Below, piece by piece: positions 54,740 to 64,000 of a DNA stretch of 64,000 bases; positions within the stretch are counted from its first letter, which is position 1, and every line of letters begins with the position of its first letter. A program made the position numbers and the translations under genes. This stretch comes from Xenophilus sp. E41 (lineage in GTDB: Bacteria; Pseudomonadota; Gammaproteobacteria; Burkholderiales; Burkholderiaceae_C): positions 62,001-126,000 of the forward strand of contig NZ_QPIB01000043.1 of NCBI RefSeq assembly GCF_003671765.1, in the 5' to 3' direction. The notes beneath the pieces are model-generated. The model saw only the letters and a program-made list of their open reading frames with translations. It searched no databases and was not told the origin of the DNA.

Positions 54740-55918
54740 ATGCTGATGAGCCTGGCCCAATGGCTGCAGACGCTCTCGCCCGAGTTCGGGTTTTTGCGTG
54801 TGTTCCAGTACCTCACCTTTCGCGCCCTGATGGCCGCGCTCACGGCGCTGCTGATCGGGTTGGCGGTGGGGCCGTATGCGATCCGCCGGCTCACGGCGCT
54901 CAAGATCGGCCAGCCGGTGCGCGGCTATGGCATGGAGACGCACCTGACCAAGAGCGGCACGCCCACCATGGGCGGCGTGCTGGTGCTGTTCTCGATCGCC
55001 TTCGCGACGCTGCTGTGGTTCGACCTGTCGAACCGCTTCGTCTGGATCGTGCTGTGGGTCACGCTGGGCTTCGGCGCCATCGGCTGGGTCGACGACTGGC
55101 GCAAGGTCGTGCGCAAGGACCCCGAAGGCATGCGCTCGCGCGAGAAGTACATGTGGCAGTCGATCGTCGGCCTGGTCGCGGCCTTCTACCTGCTGTTCAG
55201 CATCTCCGAGAGCTCGAACTGGCGGGTGATGGAGCTGTTCGTCAACTGGGTGCGCTCGGGTTTCGCCCTCGACTTCCCGCCCAAGATCAACCTCATCGTG
55301 CCCTTCTTCAAGGAAGTGAGCTATCCGCTGGGCGGCATCGGCTTCGTCATCCTGACCTACCTCGTGATCGTGGGCGCCAGCAATGCCGTCAACCTCACCG
55401 ACGGGCTCGACGGCCTGGCGATCATGCCGGTGGTGATGGTCGGCTCGGCGCTCGGTGTGTTCGCATACGTCACCGGAAGCTCGGTCTACGCGCGCTACCT
55501 CCTGTTCCCGCACATCCCGGGTTCGGGCGAGCTGCTCGTCTTCTGCTCCGCCATGGCGGGCGCGGGCCTGGCCTTCCTGTGGTTCAACACCCACCCGGCG
55601 CAGGTCTTCATGGGTGACGTGGGTGCGCTGGCCTTGGGCGGCGCGTTGGGCACCATCGCGATCATCGTGCGCCAGGAGATCGTGTTCTTCGTGATGGGCG
55701 GCATCTTCGTGGTCGAGGCGATCTCGGTGATGGCACAGGTCAGTTACTTCAAATACACGAAGAAGCGTTACGGCGAGGGCCGGCGCGTGCTGAAGATGGC
55801 ACCCTTGCACCACCACTTCGAGAAGAGCGGCTGGCGCGAGACCCAGGTGGTCGTACGCTTCTGGATCATCACCATGCTGCTGTGCCTGGTGGGCCTGTCG
55901 ACCTTGAAGCTGCGCTAG
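54740..55918 (+). CDS. mraY: Phospho-MurNAc-pentapeptide translocase MraY
   Basis: Integral membrane enzyme forming lipid I on undecaprenyl phosphate, 392 aa with about ten transmembrane helices. Catalytic motifs include [17 protein letters not shown] (first DD), [13 protein letters not shown] (NLTDGLDG) and the C-terminal HHHFEKSGW. It starts 15 bp after murF. Two ATGs (54740, 54746) are possible starts. Confidence 0.96.
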   Translation: MLMSLAQWLQTLSPEFGFLRVFQYLTFRALMAALTALLIGLAVGPYAIRRLTALKIGQPVRGYGMETHLTKSGTPTMGGVLVLFSIAFATLLWFDLSNRFVWIVLWVTLGFGAIGWVDDWRKVVRKDPEGMRSREKYMWQSIVGLVAAFYLLFSISESSNWRVMELFVNWVRSGFALDFPPKINLIVPFFKEVSYPLGGIGFVILTYLVIVGASNAVNLTDGLDGLAIMPVVMVGSALGVFAYVTGSSVYARYLLFPHIPGSGELLVFCSAMAGAGLAFLWFNTHPAQVFMGDVGALALGGALGTIAIIVRQEIVFFVMGGIFVVEAISVMAQVSYFKYTKKRYGEGRRVLKMAPLHHHFEKSGWRETQVVVRFWIITMLLCLVGLSTLKLR

Positions 55919-55929
55919 ACGGCACTGCG

Positions 55930-57954
55930 ATGCGACACCTCCAAGACCTCCCCGTCCTCGTCCTGGGCCTCGGCGCGTCCGGCCTGGCGATGGCGCGCTG
56001 GTGCGCGCGGCACGGCGCGCAGGTGACCGTGGCCGACACGCGCGAGGCGCCGCCGCAACTGGCCGTCCTGCGTGAGGAACTGCCGCAGGTGCAGTTCGTC
56101 GGCGGCCCCTTCACGGCCGGCCTGGTCGAGGGCACGCCCGTCCGCGCCGTGTACCGCTCGCCGGGCCTGTCGCCGGCGACGGTGGCACCGGTGGTCGACG
56201 CGGCACGCGCCGTGGGCCTGCTGGTCGGCGGCGAACTCGATCTCTTCGCGCAGGCGCTGCGCGACCTGCATGCGGCGCGCGTTGAAGCGGCGCAGGCGGC
56301 CGCGTCGGCCCCGGTCATCGACGACGCCGAGTTCGAGTCGCCCGTCGCTGCCGAGGCGCCTGCCGCGGATGCGGCCGAGGCGGAAGTCGCCCCGGTCCTG
56401 GCTGCGTCGGAGGAAGAACAGCCCACCGCGGTGACCACCGAGCCAGGGCCTGCGCCGGGCGAGCCCGCGCCGGTCGCCCTGGACGAATCCGCCGCGCCGG
56501 TGGCCGAGGCGCAAGAAGTCGAAGCCCGCGCCGATGACGTCGACGCTTCCGTCGGCGCGCAGGCCGAAGAGCTTCGACCCGACGCCTCGCTGTCCGTGCC
56601 GGCGCCCGCGCCGAACGCGGCCGAGCCGGCCGCCCCCGGCGTCTACGTGCCCAAGGCCGCGCGCGAGGCCGCCGAATTCGTGGCGCGCATCGCCGAACTG
56701 TCTACCCCGGCCGCCCTGGCGCAGGCCGAGGAAGAGCCCGCACCCGCGCCTGCCGTCGTCATCGAGGCCCCGGCCGCGCCGGTAGGCTACACGCCCGCCG
56801 TTCTCGCCATCACCGGCACCAACGGCAAGACCACCGTGACCTCGCTCACGGCGCAATTGATCGAGCACGCAGGCAAGTCCGTGGCCGTGGCCGGCAACAT
56901 CGGCCCCACGCTGCTGGACACCCTGGCTGCGCACATCGACGCCGACACGCTGCCGCAGGTGTGGGTGCTCGAGCTGTCGAGCTTCCAGCTCGACGGTGTG
57001 CAGGGCTTCGAGCCCACGGCCGCCACCGTGCTCAACATCACGCAGGACCACCTCGACTGGCACGGCGACATGGCGAGCTATGCCGGCGCCAAGGCGCGCA
57101 TCTTCGGCCAGAAGGGGCTGATGGTGCTCAACCGCGACGACGCTGCCGTGATGGCCATGCTGCCGGCACCGACCCGGGTCAAACTGCAGAAGCCGGTGCT
57201 GCGTGCGCACCTCACCTTCGGCGCCGACCTGCCGCAGCGTCCCGGCGACTTCGGCATCGAACGCATCAACGGCATGGCCTGGCTGGTGCGGGCCCACGAG
57301 GCCGACGAGACGCAGAAGCGCAAGCGCGGTGCCGCGCAGCAAGAGGACATCCACATCCAGCGCCTGATGCCGGCCGACGCGCTGCGCATCCGTGGCCAGC
57401 ACAACGCGCTCAACGCCCTGGCGGCGCTCGCGCTCGCGGTGTCCGCCGGCTGCCCGATGGGCCCGATGCTCTACGGCCTGCGCGAGTACCGCGGCGAACC
57501 GCATCGCGTCGAACCCGTCGCGATCATCGATGGCGTCGAGTTCTTCGACGACAGCAAGGGCACCAACGTCGGCGCGACAGTGGCGGCGCTGCTGGGCCTG
57601 GGAGTTGACCGGAAAGTGATCGTCATCCTGGGCGGCGAAGGCAAAGGCCAGGACTTCTCGCCGCTGGCCGATCCGGTCCAGCGCTTCGCACGCGCCGTGG
57701 TGCTGATCGGCCGCGACGCGCCGGTCATCGAGTCGGCCCTGGCCGACACCGGCGTGCCTCTGCTGCACGCGCCCGACATGGACGAGGCCGTGGCCACCGC
57801 CGCGCGCCGTGCACATGCGGGCGACGCCGTGCTGCTGTCGCCGGCCTGCGCCAGCTTCGACATGTTCAAGGACTACGCGCACCGCGCCGAGGTGTTCCGC
57901 GCCGCCGTCGAGGCACTGCAGGACGCGCCCGCCCGAGGAGTTCTCCAATCATGA
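55930..57954 (+). CDS. murD: UDP-MurNAc-L-Ala:D-Glu ligase MurD with large acidic insert
   Basis: Adds D-Glu to UDP-MurNAc-L-Ala, 674 aa, well above the usual roughly 450-500. The N-terminal Rossmann domain (residues 8-115, [13 protein letters not shown]) and the ATPase domain beginning [11 protein letters not shown] (292-302) are normal; SKGTNVGAT and the C-terminal [10 protein letters not shown] are intact. Between them (about 116-288) is a low-complexity stretch rich in Ala, Pro, Glu and Val with no visible fold. The frame is continuous. ATGA overlap with ftsW. Confidence 0.95.
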   Translation: MRHLQDLPVLVLGLGASGLAMARWCARHGAQVTVADTREAPPQLAVLREELPQVQFVGGPFTAGLVEGTPVRAVYRSPGLSPATVAPVVDAARAVGLLVGGELDLFAQALRDLHAARVEAAQAAASAPVIDDAEFESPVAAEAPAADAAEAEVAPVLAASEEEQPTAVTTEPGPAPGEPAPVALDESAAPVAEAQEVEARADDVDASVGAQAEELRPDASLSVPAPAPNAAEPAAPGVYVPKAAREAAEFVARIAELSTPAALAQAEEEPAPAPAVVIEAPAAPVGYTPAVLAITGTNGKTTVTSLTAQLIEHAGKSVAVAGNIGPTLLDTLAAHIDADTLPQVWVLELSSFQLDGVQGFEPTAATVLNITQDHLDWHGDMASYAGAKARIFGQKGLMVLNRDDAAVMAMLPAPTRVKLQKPVLRAHLTFGADLPQRPGDFGIERINGMAWLVRAHEADETQKRKRGAAQQEDIHIQRLMPADALRIRGQHNALNALAALALAVSAGCPMGPMLYGLREYRGEPHRVEPVAIIDGVEFFDDSKGTNVGATVAALLGLGVDRKVIVILGGEGKGQDFSPLADPVQRFARAVVLIGRDAPVIESALADTGVPLLHAPDMDEAVATAARRAHAGDAVLLSPACASFDMFKDYAHRAEVFRAAVEALQDAPARGVLQS

Positions 57955-59252
57955 GCAGCACCCCCGCCGGCGCCACCCCCAACCCGACCGCCGGCCGCTT
58001 CGGCGGCTGGTTCCGCCGTGCCGCCAAGAGCGGCATGGACGCGCTGCCCATGCACCTGCCGGTGCGCCTGGGCGGCGGCGACTTCACGCAGACCAAGGCC
58101 GCGCCGGTGCGCGTGCTCGGCTTCGACCAGGCCATGCTGTGGGTGGTCGTCGCGCTGCTGGCCTGGGGCTTCGTGATGGTGTATTCGGCCTCCATCGCGC
58201 TGGGCGACAACCCGCGCTTCGCGCGCGCCAACTACAGCCAGTTCTTCTTCGTCGTGCGGCACGGCGCCTTCATCGCCATCGCTTTCGTGGCGGGGCTGCT
58301 GGCCTTCCAGGTGCCCATGCGCATCTGGGAACGCGTCGCGCCCTGGCTCTTCATCATCTCGATCCTGCTGCTGGTGCTGGTGCTGGTGCCGCACATCGGC
58401 CGCGTGGTCAACGGCGCGCGCCGCTGGCTGCCGCTGGGCATCATGAACTTCCAGCCGTCCGAGCTGGCCAAGCTGGCGATGGTGCTCTACGCCGCCAGCT
58501 ACATGGTGCGCAAGATGGAGATCAAGGAACGCTTCTTCCGCGCCGTTGCGCCGATGGGCATCGCCGTGTTCGTGATCGGCATGCTGCTGCTGGCCGAGCC
58601 CGACATGGGCGCCTTCATGGTGATCGCCGTGATCGCCATGGGCATCCTGTTCCTGGGCGGCGTCAACGCGCGCATGTTCTTCGTGATCGCCGCGCTGGTG
58701 GTGGCGGCCTTCGCGCTGATCATCGCGACCAGCCAGTTCCGGCGCGAGCGCATCTTTGCGTACCTCGACCCCTTCAGCGAGGAGCATGCGCTGGGCAAGG
58801 GCTACCAGCTCTCGCACGCGCTGATCGCCATCGGCCGCGGCGAGATCTTCGGCGTCGGCCTGGGCGGCAGCGTCGAGAAGCTGCACTGGCTGCCCGAGGC
58901 GCACACCGACTTTCTGCTGGCCGTGCTGGGCGAGGAGTTCGGCCTGGTCGGCGTGCTGCTGATCATCGTGCTCTTCCTCTGGCTCACGCGCCGCATCATG
59001 CACATCGGCCGCCAGGCGATCGCGCTGGACCGCGTGTTCGCCGGCCTCACGGCCCAGGGTGTGGGCATCTGGATCGGCTTCCAGGCCTTCATCAACGTGG
59101 GCGTGAACCTCGGCGCGCTGCCGACCAAGGGCCTGGGCCTGCCGCTGATGAGCTTCGGCGGTTCCGCCATGTTGATGGACCTGATCGCGCTCGCCCTCGT
59201 GCTGCGGGTGGACTACGAGAACCGTGTCCTCATGAGAGGCGGACGCGTATGA
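57951..59252 (+). CDS. ftsW: Lipid II polymerase FtsW
   Basis: SEDS-family glycosyltransferase of the divisome, 433 aa, with about ten transmembrane helices. An N-terminal cytoplasmic extension of about 55 residues precedes the first helix. Typical segments are [54 protein letters not shown] and [16 protein letters not shown]. It works with FtsI. ATGA overlaps on both sides. Confidence 0.96.
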   Translation: MSSTPAGATPNPTAGRFGGWFRRAAKSGMDALPMHLPVRLGGGDFTQTKAAPVRVLGFDQAMLWVVVALLAWGFVMVYSASIALGDNPRFARANYSQFFFVVRHGAFIAIAFVAGLLAFQVPMRIWERVAPWLFIISILLLVLVLVPHIGRVVNGARRWLPLGIMNFQPSELAKLAMVLYAASYMVRKMEIKERFFRAVAPMGIAVFVIGMLLLAEPDMGAFMVIAVIAMGILFLGGVNARMFFVIAALVVAAFALIIATSQFRRERIFAYLDPFSEEHALGKGYQLSHALIAIGRGEIFGVGLGGSVEKLHWLPEAHTDFLLAVLGEEFGLVGVLLIIVLFLWLTRRIMHIGRQAIALDRVFAGLTAQGVGIWIGFQAFINVGVNLGALPTKGLGLPLMSFGGSAMLMDLIALALVLRVDYENRVLMRGGRV

Positions 59253-60319
59253 GGACAGCCTTGGTCATGGCCGGCGGCACCGGCGGCCACATCTTCCCCG
59301 GCCTGGCCGTGGCGGAGGAGCTGCGTGCGCGCGGTTGGCGGGTGCACTGGCTGGGCGCGCCCGGCAGCATGGAAGAGCAGCTCGTGCCGCCGCGCGGCTT
59401 CGCCTTCGAGCCGGTGCAGTTCGGCGGCGTGCGTGGCAAGGGCCCGGTCACGCTGGCCCTGCTGCCGCTCAAGCTGCTGCGTGCGTTCTGGCAGAGCATC
59501 CAGGTGGTGCGGCGCGTCAAGCCGCAGGTGGTCGTCGGCCTGGGCGGCTACATCACCTTCCCGGGCGGCATGATGAGCGTGCTGCTGGGCAAGCCGCTGG
59601 TGCTGCACGAGCAGAACTCGGTGGCCGGCCTTGCGAACAAGGTGCTGGCCGGCGTGGCCGACCGTGTGTTCACCGCCTTCCCCAACGTGATGGCCAAGGC
59701 GAAATGGGTGGGCAACCCGCTGCGCGAAGCCTTCCTGTCGCAGCCCGGCCCGGCCGAGCGCTTCGCCGGCCGCACGGGCCCGCTCAAGCTGCTGGTGGTC
59801 GGTGGCAGCCTGGGCGCCAGGGCGCTCAATGCCATCGTGCCGAAGGCGCTGGCGCGCATCGCGCCCGCCGAGCGGCCCATCGTGCTGCACCAGAGCGGCG
59901 CCAAGCAGATCGACGAGCTGCGCGCCAACTATGCCGCCGCCGGCGTCGATGCCGAGCTGACGCCCTTCATCGAGGACACGGCCGAAGCGTACGCCGCGGC
60001 GGACCTCATCGTCGCGCGCGCCGGCGCCAGCACCGTGACCGAGATCGCCGCGGTCGGTGCCGCCGCGCTCTTCGTTCCCTTTCCGTCGGCGGTGGACGAC
60101 CACCAGACCACCAACGCCCGCTTCCTCGTCGACGCGGGCGGCGGCTGGCTCGTCCAGCAGACCGACCTGACCCCTGAACTCTTGTCCGATTTGCTACAGA
60201 AAACAGAGCGATCCACGCTGATGGAGCGGGCGCTGAAGGCCAAAGCGATGCAGAAGACCGAGGCCACGGCCGAGGTCGTGAAAGCCTGCGAGGAACTCGC
60301 TGCAGGAGGCCGCGCATGA
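59249..60319 (+). CDS. murG: UDP-GlcNAc transferase MurG
   Basis: Glycosyltransferase that converts lipid I to lipid II on the inner face of the membrane, 356 aa. [19 protein letters not shown] at residues 7-25 binds the donor; HEQNSVAG and GASTVTEI are the characteristic acceptor/donor motifs. At about residue 320, LLQKTER is encoded by a short repeat element. The stop overlaps a 27-codon ORF rather than murC directly. Confidence 0.96.
   Translation: MRTALVMAGGTGGHIFPGLAVAEELRARGWRVHWLGAPGSMEEQLVPPRGFAFEPVQFGGVRGKGPVTLALLPLKLLRAFWQSIQVVRRVKPQVVVGLGGYITFPGGMMSVLLGKPLVLHEQNSVAGLANKVLAGVADRVFTAFPNVMAKAKWVGNPLREAFLSQPGPAERFAGRTGPLKLLVVGGSLGARALNAIVPKALARIAPAERPIVLHQSGAKQIDELRANYAAAGVDAELTPFIEDTAEAYAAADLIVARAGASTVTEIAAVGAAALFVPFPSAVDDHQTTNARFLVDAGGGWLVQQTDLTPELLSDLLQKTERSTLMERALKAKAMQKTEATAEVVKACEELAAGGRA
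60193..60210 (+). repeat. Short GCTAC-N8-GAGCG element inside murG
   Basis: GCTAC-AGAAAACA-GAGCG, in frame as LLQKTER. It shares GAAAACAGAGCG with the murE copy. Confidence 0.5.
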
Positions 60320-60399
60320 AGCATGCGATTCGCCACATCCACTTCGTCGCGCATCACGAGCACGCCGACGACCTGCGCTGCATGGGAGGTCGTCGATGA
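60316..60399 (+). CDS. 27-codon ORF duplicating the MurC N-terminus
   Basis: An ATG overlapping the murG stop (ATGA) opens a 27-codon frame whose stop TGA overlaps the murC ATG in the same way. Its first 11 codons encode [11 protein letters not shown], identical to MurC residues 1-11, and differ from murC only at four third positions (codons 3, 4, 5 and 9). The rest ([16 protein letters not shown]) is unrelated and His-rich. It contains a GGGAGG that can serve as the murC ribosome binding site. It may be a leader peptide coupling murG to murC, or a relic of a local duplication. Confidence 0.45.
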   Translation: MKHAIRHIHFVAHHEHADDLRCMGGRR

Positions 60400-61841
60400 A
60401 GCACGCCATCCGCCACATCCATTTCGTCGGCGTGGGCGGCTCCGGCATGAGCGGCATCGCCGAGGTGCTGCTCAACCTGGGCTACACGATCTCCGGCTCC
60501 GACCTGGCCGACAGCGCGACGCTGCGCCGCCTGGCGGGCCTGGGCATCCGCACCTTCGTCGGCCATGAGGCCGCACACATCGCGGGCGCCGACGCGGTCG
60601 TCACCTCCACTGCGGTGAAGGCCGACAACCCCGAGGTGCTGGCCGCGCGCGAGCGCAGGATCCCGGTGGTGCCGCGCGCGCTGATGCTGGCCGAGCTGAT
60701 GCGCCTCAAGCAGGGCATCGCCATCGCCGGCACGCACGGCAAGACCACCACCACCAGCCTGGCGGCCAGCGTGCTCGCGGCCGCGGGGCTCGACCCCACC
60801 TTCGTGATCGGCGGGCGCCTGAACAGCGCCGGTGCCAACGCCAAGCTGGGCAGCGGCGACCACATCGTGGTCGAGGCCGACGAGTCCGACGCGTCCTTCC
60901 TCAACCTGCTGCCGGTGATGGCGGTGGTGACGAACATCGACGCCGACCATATGGAGACCTACGGGCACGACTTCGCGAAGCTGCAGCAGGCCTTCGTCGA
61001 CTTCCTGCACCGCATGCCCTTCTACGGCGTGGCCATCCTGTGCACGGACGACCCCGCGATCCGCCAGATCCTGCCGCAGGTGACCTGCCCCGTGACCAGC
61101 TACGGCTTCGGCGAGGACGCGCAGGTGCGCGCCACCGACGTGCGCGCCGTCGGCGGCCAGATGCATTTCACGGCGCAGCGCCGCAACGGCGTGGTGCTGC
61201 CCGACCTGCCCATCGTGCTCAACCTGCCGGGCGAGCACAACGTGCGCAACGCGCTGTCGGTCATCGCCATCGCCGTCGAGCTCGGCATTCCCGACGAGGC
61301 GGTGCAGCGCGGCCTGGCCGACTTCAAGGGCGTGGGCCGGCGCTTCCAGCGCTACGGCGAGGTGGCGGCGCCGACGGGCGGCAGCTTCACCGTCATCGAC
61401 GACTACGGCCACCACCCGGTCGAGATGGCGGCCACCGTGGCTGCCGCGCGCGGCGCCTTCCCCGGCCGACGCCTGGTGCTGGCCTTCCAGCCGCACCGCT
61501 ACACCCGCACGCGCGACTGCTTCGAGGACTTCGTCAAGGTCATCGGCCAGGCCGACGCCGTGCTGCTGGCCGAGGTGTATGCCGCCGGCGAGGCGCCGAT
61601 CGTCGCGGCCGACGGGCGCTCGCTGGCGCGCGCGTTGCGCGTGGCAGGCAAGGTCGAGCCGGTCTTCGTCGACGACATCGGCGCCATGCCGCAGGCCGTG
61701 CTCGACAACGCGCGCGACGGCGACGTGGTCATCTGCATGGGCGCCGGCTCCATCGGCGGCGTGCCGGCCAAGGTGGTCGAGCTGGGTGGTGCGGTGCCAT
61801 CGAATCAGGAGCGCTCTGCGCAGGAAGGACGGGCGCTGTGA
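60396..61841 (+). CDS. murC: UDP-N-acetylmuramate:L-alanine ligase MurC
   Basis: First amino-acid ligase of peptidoglycan synthesis, 481 aa. GVGGSGMSG (12-20) binds the nucleotide, and [10 protein letters not shown] (111-120) is the ATP-binding loop. [11 protein letters not shown] near residue 335 and [11 protein letters not shown] are family motifs. The start has a purine-rich GGGAGG at 60384. GTGA overlap with ddl. Confidence 0.96.
   Translation: MKHAIRHIHFVGVGGSGMSGIAEVLLNLGYTISGSDLADSATLRRLAGLGIRTFVGHEAAHIAGADAVVTSTAVKADNPEVLAARERRIPVVPRALMLAELMRLKQGIAIAGTHGKTTTTSLAASVLAAAGLDPTFVIGGRLNSAGANAKLGSGDHIVVEADESDASFLNLLPVMAVVTNIDADHMETYGHDFAKLQQAFVDFLHRMPFYGVAILCTDDPAIRQILPQVTCPVTSYGFGEDAQVRATDVRAVGGQMHFTAQRRNGVVLPDLPIVLNLPGEHNVRNALSVIAIAVELGIPDEAVQRGLADFKGVGRRFQRYGEVAAPTGGSFTVIDDYGHHPVEMAATVAAARGAFPGRRLVLAFQPHRYTRTRDCFEDFVKVIGQADAVLLAEVYAAGEAPIVAADGRSLARALRVAGKVEPVFVDDIGAMPQAVLDNARDGDVVICMGAGSIGGVPAKVVELGGAVPSNQERSAQEGRAL
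61796..61813 (+). repeat. Short GCCAT-N8-GAGCG element at the 3' end of murC
   Basis: GCCAT-CGAATCAG-GAGCG, in frame as VPSNQER, ten codons before the murC stop. It differs from the intergenic copy at 25622 at two positions. Confidence 0.5.
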
Positions 61842-62815
61842 GCCAAATCGATCCTCAATCCCTGGGCAAGGTCGCTGTGCTCTTCGGCGGCAGCTCGGCC
61901 GAGCGCGAGGTCTCGCTCATGTCCGGCACCGGCGTGCTCGAGGCGCTCAAGAGCCGCGGCGTCGACGCCCACGCCTTCGACCCGGCCCAGCGCGAGCTCG
62001 CCGACCTCAAGCGCGAGGGCTTCGCCCGCTGTTTCATCGCACTGCACGGCCGGCATGGCGAAGACGGCACGGTGCAGGGCGCATTGGAGCTGCTCGGCGT
62101 GCCCTACACCGGCTCCGGCGTCATGGCGTCCAGCGTGGCGATGGACAAGGTCATGACCAAGCGCCTCTGGCAGGCCGACGGCCTGCCCACGCCCAAGTAC
62201 GTGCGCCTGGCCTTCGACCAGCAAAGCCGTGAGCAGGTGCGCGCGGTGCCCGACGTGCTGGGCCTGCCGCTGATCGTCAAGCCGCCGCGCGAGGGCTCGT
62301 CGATCGGCGTGACCAAGGTGCGCGGCTATTCGGACATGCAGGACGCCGTCGCCCTGTCGGCCAAGTACGACCCCGACGTGCTGTGCGAGGAGTTCATCGA
62401 GGGCGACGAGGTCACCTGCGCCGTGCTGGGCAGCGGCCTGGACGCGGTGGCGCTGCCGGTGGTGCGCATCGCGGCCCCGGAGGGTGCCTACGACTACCAG
62501 AACAAGTACTTCACCGACGACGTGAAGTACCACTGCCCGGCCGGCCTGCCCGATGCGCTCGAAGAGGAGATCCGCCACCTGGCGCTCGCCGCTTACCGCA
62601 CGCTCGGCTGCCGCGGCTGGGGCCGCGCCGACCTGATGATCCGCGCCAGCGACCGCAAGCCCTTCCTGCTGGAGATGAACACCTCGCCGGGCATGACCAG
62701 CCATTCGCTGGTGCCCATGTCTGCGCGCGCGGCAGGCATCGCCTACGAGGACCTGTGCCTGCGCGTGCTGGCCAGCGCGACCCTCGATTCGGCGCCGCCG
62801 AACCACGCCGCCTGA
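61838..62815 (+). CDS. ddl: D-alanine-D-alanine ligase
   Basis: Makes D-Ala-D-Ala for MurF, 325 aa. ATP-grasp enzyme: [17 protein letters not shown] (N-terminal), [28 protein letters not shown], and the C-terminal [14 protein letters not shown] with metal ligands. The GTG at 61838 overlaps the murC stop. It corresponds to the DdlB member of the dcw cluster. Confidence 0.96.
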   Translation: MSQIDPQSLGKVAVLFGGSSAEREVSLMSGTGVLEALKSRGVDAHAFDPAQRELADLKREGFARCFIALHGRHGEDGTVQGALELLGVPYTGSGVMASSVAMDKVMTKRLWQADGLPTPKYVRLAFDQQSREQVRAVPDVLGLPLIVKPPREGSSIGVTKVRGYSDMQDAVALSAKYDPDVLCEEFIEGDEVTCAVLGSGLDAVALPVVRIAAPEGAYDYQNKYFTDDVKYHCPAGLPDALEEEIRHLALAAYRTLGCRGWGRADLMIRASDRKPFLLEMNTSPGMTSHSLVPMSARAAGIAYEDLCLRVLASATLDSAPPNHAA

Positions 62816-62824
62816 CATGATGCA

Positions 62825-62904
62825 GCCCCCACGCTCATCGCTACGCGTATCGCTGCCCCCCGAGGGGGCGCGTCAATGCCTTCGGGCGGCCGGGCGGCAT
62901 TGAC
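62825..62904 (+). repeat. Intergenic repeat with two hairpins preceding ftsQ
   Basis: The ddl-ftsQ gap contains GCCCCC-CGA-GGGGGC (62855-62869) and GTCAATGCC ... GGCATTGAC (arms 62872-62880 and 62896-62904, 15-nt loop). The 3' arm ends at the base before the ftsQ ATG. The block resembles a GC-rich intergenic repeat that I remember as frequent in Comamonadaceae genomes; this is from memory. No good Shine-Dalgarno sequence other than part of GGGCGGC is seen before the ATG. Confidence 0.5.
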
Positions 62905-63696
62905 ATGGCCGACTCCATCCCCACCCCCTTCGATGTCAAGCTCATGAACATCCTCGCCACGCTCATGTTCGCGGCCTGCGGTGTGCTGCTGCTGGCCGCG
63001 GCGGCCTGGTGGGTGCTGCGCCAGCCCTTCTTCCCGATCGCCGGGCTGAAGGTGGACGGCGACGTGACGCACAACAACGCGATCACCCTGCGCGCCAACG
63101 TGGCGCCGCAGCTCGCCGGCAACTTCTTCACCGTCGACCTGGCCAAGGCGCGCACCGCCTTCGAGTCGGTGCCCTGGGTGCGCAAGGCGGTGGTGCGACG
63201 CGAGTTCCCGAACAAGCTGCGCGCGACCCTGGTCGAGCACGTACCCGTCGCGCACTGGGGCACCGAGGCCGAGTCGCGCATGGTCAACAGCTACGGCGAG
63301 GTCTTCGAGGCCAACACCGCCGAGGCCGACGACGACCTGCCGCGCCTGTCGGGCCCGGACGACCAGGCCGGCCACGTGCTGGGCATGTACCGCGAGCTGG
63401 TGCCGGTGTTCAAGTCCAGGGACCTGGAGCTCGACGAGCTGGACCTGTCCAGCCGCGGCAGCTGGCAGGCCACGCTGTCGACGGGCGCCGTCATCGAACT
63501 CGGCCGCGGCAGCAGCGACGAGGTGAAGGCGCGCACCGAGCGCTTCCTGCGCAGTGTGCGGCAGGTGGCGGCGCAGTACGGCCGCAGCGTCGACTCGGTC
63601 GAGAGCGCCGACCTGCGCCATGCCGATGCCTATGCGCTGCGCCTGCGTGGCGTGACGGTGGCCGCCGAGGGCGCCCCCGCGCCCAAGAAGAAATAG
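62905..63696 (+). CDS. ftsQ: Cell division protein FtsQ
   Basis: Bitopic divisome protein of 263 aa. One transmembrane helix at residues about 15-37 (ILATLMFAACGVLLLAAAAWWVL), then a POTRA domain (about 42-115, GLKVDGDVTHNNAITLRANVAPQLAGNFFTVDLAKARTAFESVPWVRKAVVRREFPN) and the beta domain. It recruits FtsB/FtsL. The start follows a hairpin arm directly, which is unusual. Confidence 0.93.
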   Translation: MADSIPTPFDVKLMNILATLMFAACGVLLLAAAAWWVLRQPFFPIAGLKVDGDVTHNNAITLRANVAPQLAGNFFTVDLAKARTAFESVPWVRKAVVRREFPNKLRATLVEHVPVAHWGTEAESRMVNSYGEVFEANTAEADDDLPRLSGPDDQAGHVLGMYRELVPVFKSRDLELDELDLSSRGSWQATLSTGAVIELGRGSSDEVKARTERFLRSVRQVAAQYGRSVDSVESADLRHADAYALRLRGVTVAAEGAPAPKKK

Positions 63697-63721
63697 AGAA
63701 GAGTGACCTGAGGACACATCG

Positions 63722-64000
63722 ATGCCCAAAGAATACAAAGACCTGGTTGTCGGACTCGACATCGGCACCGCCAAGGTGATGGCCGTGGTGGCCGAGGTGC
63801 TGCCCAACGGCGAGCTGAAGCTGGCCGGCCTGGGCGTGGCGCCCTCCAACGGCCTCAAGCGCGGCGTGGTGGTGAACATCGACGCCACGGTGCAGAGCAT
63901 CCAGCAGGCCCTCAAGGAGGCCGAGTTCATGGCCGACTGCAAGATCGGCCGCGTCTACACCGGCATCACCGGCAGCCACATCCGCGGCATCAACTCCAGC
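63722..64000 (+). CDS. ftsA: Cell division protein FtsA (3' end outside window)
   Basis: Actin-like membrane tether for FtsZ; only the first 93 codons are in the window. MPKEYKDLVVGLDIGTAKVMAVVAEV holds the phosphate-1 motif, and GLKRGVVVNIDATVQSIQQAL belongs to the typical SHS2-neighbouring segment. It follows ftsQ by 25 bp, as expected for dcw; ftsZ should be next. AGTGACCTGAGGACA upstream supplies the ribosome binding site. Confidence 0.95.
   Translation, partial: MPKEYKDLVVGLDIGTAKVMAVVAEVLPNGELKLAGLGVAPSNGLKRGVVVNIDATVQSIQQALKEAEFMADCKIGRVYTGITGSHIRGINSS

Overview
The window is a GC-rich chromosomal segment from a betaproteobacterium, most likely Comamonadaceae and probably close to Variovorax. 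Four things point there: orphan Bug/TctC-type binding proteins sit beside CaiB and LysR genes; the order dksA - STAS-like gene - hslVU - dcw cluster is intact; DksA lacks the zinc cysteines; and the short repeats resemble ones I remember from that family. This is inference from gene content, not a computed placement.

Layout. (1) 1-13.4 kb: metabolic genes. A purine deaminase - ABC ATPase - permease - 2-oxoglutarate oxygenase operon is followed by a convergent LysR gene, a FinO/ProQ-domain protein, a flavin reductase-like / VUT-permease / FAD-oxidoreductase operon, a J-domain protein, a LysR - Bug - aspartoacylase-like group, and cysK. (2) 13.5-13.9 kb: RNase P RNA (rnpB). (3) 13.9-17.1 kb: DUF1003 protein, an RsuA-like protein lacking the catalytic Asp, and a Nudix-metallo-beta-lactamase fusion. 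(4) 17.1-22.8 kb: an accessory island with scrambled remnants of a two-partner-secreted exoprotein/CDI toxin, an AT-richer stretch, a TpsB transporter with an apparent frameshift after its signal peptide, two lipoproteins and unknown proteins. (5) 22.9-37.6 kb: M48 protease, YjgN-like membrane protein, hybrid kinase, CorA, a Bug / HMG-CoA-lyase-like / CoA-transferase operon with divergent LysR, amidohydrolase, CsbD-like protein, deaminase, dkgB with divergent LysR, and an I78-like lipoprotein. (6) 37.6-42.0 kb: dapF, DUF484, YdcF-like, xerC, rRNA methyltransferase. (7) 42.2-48.0 kb: COG0523 GTPase, dksA, a STAS-like protein, hslV, hslU. (8) 48.2-64.0 kb: the dcw cluster mraZ-rsmH-ftsL-ftsI-murE-murF-mraY-murD-ftsW-murG-murC-ddl-ftsQ-ftsA (cut by the window end), almost all joined by ATGA/GTGA overlaps.

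The dcw genes work together: MurC-MurF and Ddl make the cytoplasmic muropeptide, MraY and MurG make lipids I and II, FtsW/FtsI polymerise and cross-link at the septum, and FtsL/FtsQ/FtsA scaffold the divisome. MraZ probably represses the operon through four decamer-spaced AGTG boxes in front of it.

The most unusual observations are: a 27-codon ORF between murG and murC whose first 11 codons repeat the MurC N-terminus with only silent differences; a MurD with an acidic Ala/Pro/Glu-rich insert of about 170 residues; a family of 18-bp GCTAT-N8-(T/G)AGC elements found inside genes and between them; two related long imperfect palindromes, one of which splits hslV from hslU; and a hairpin that abuts the ftsQ start codon.
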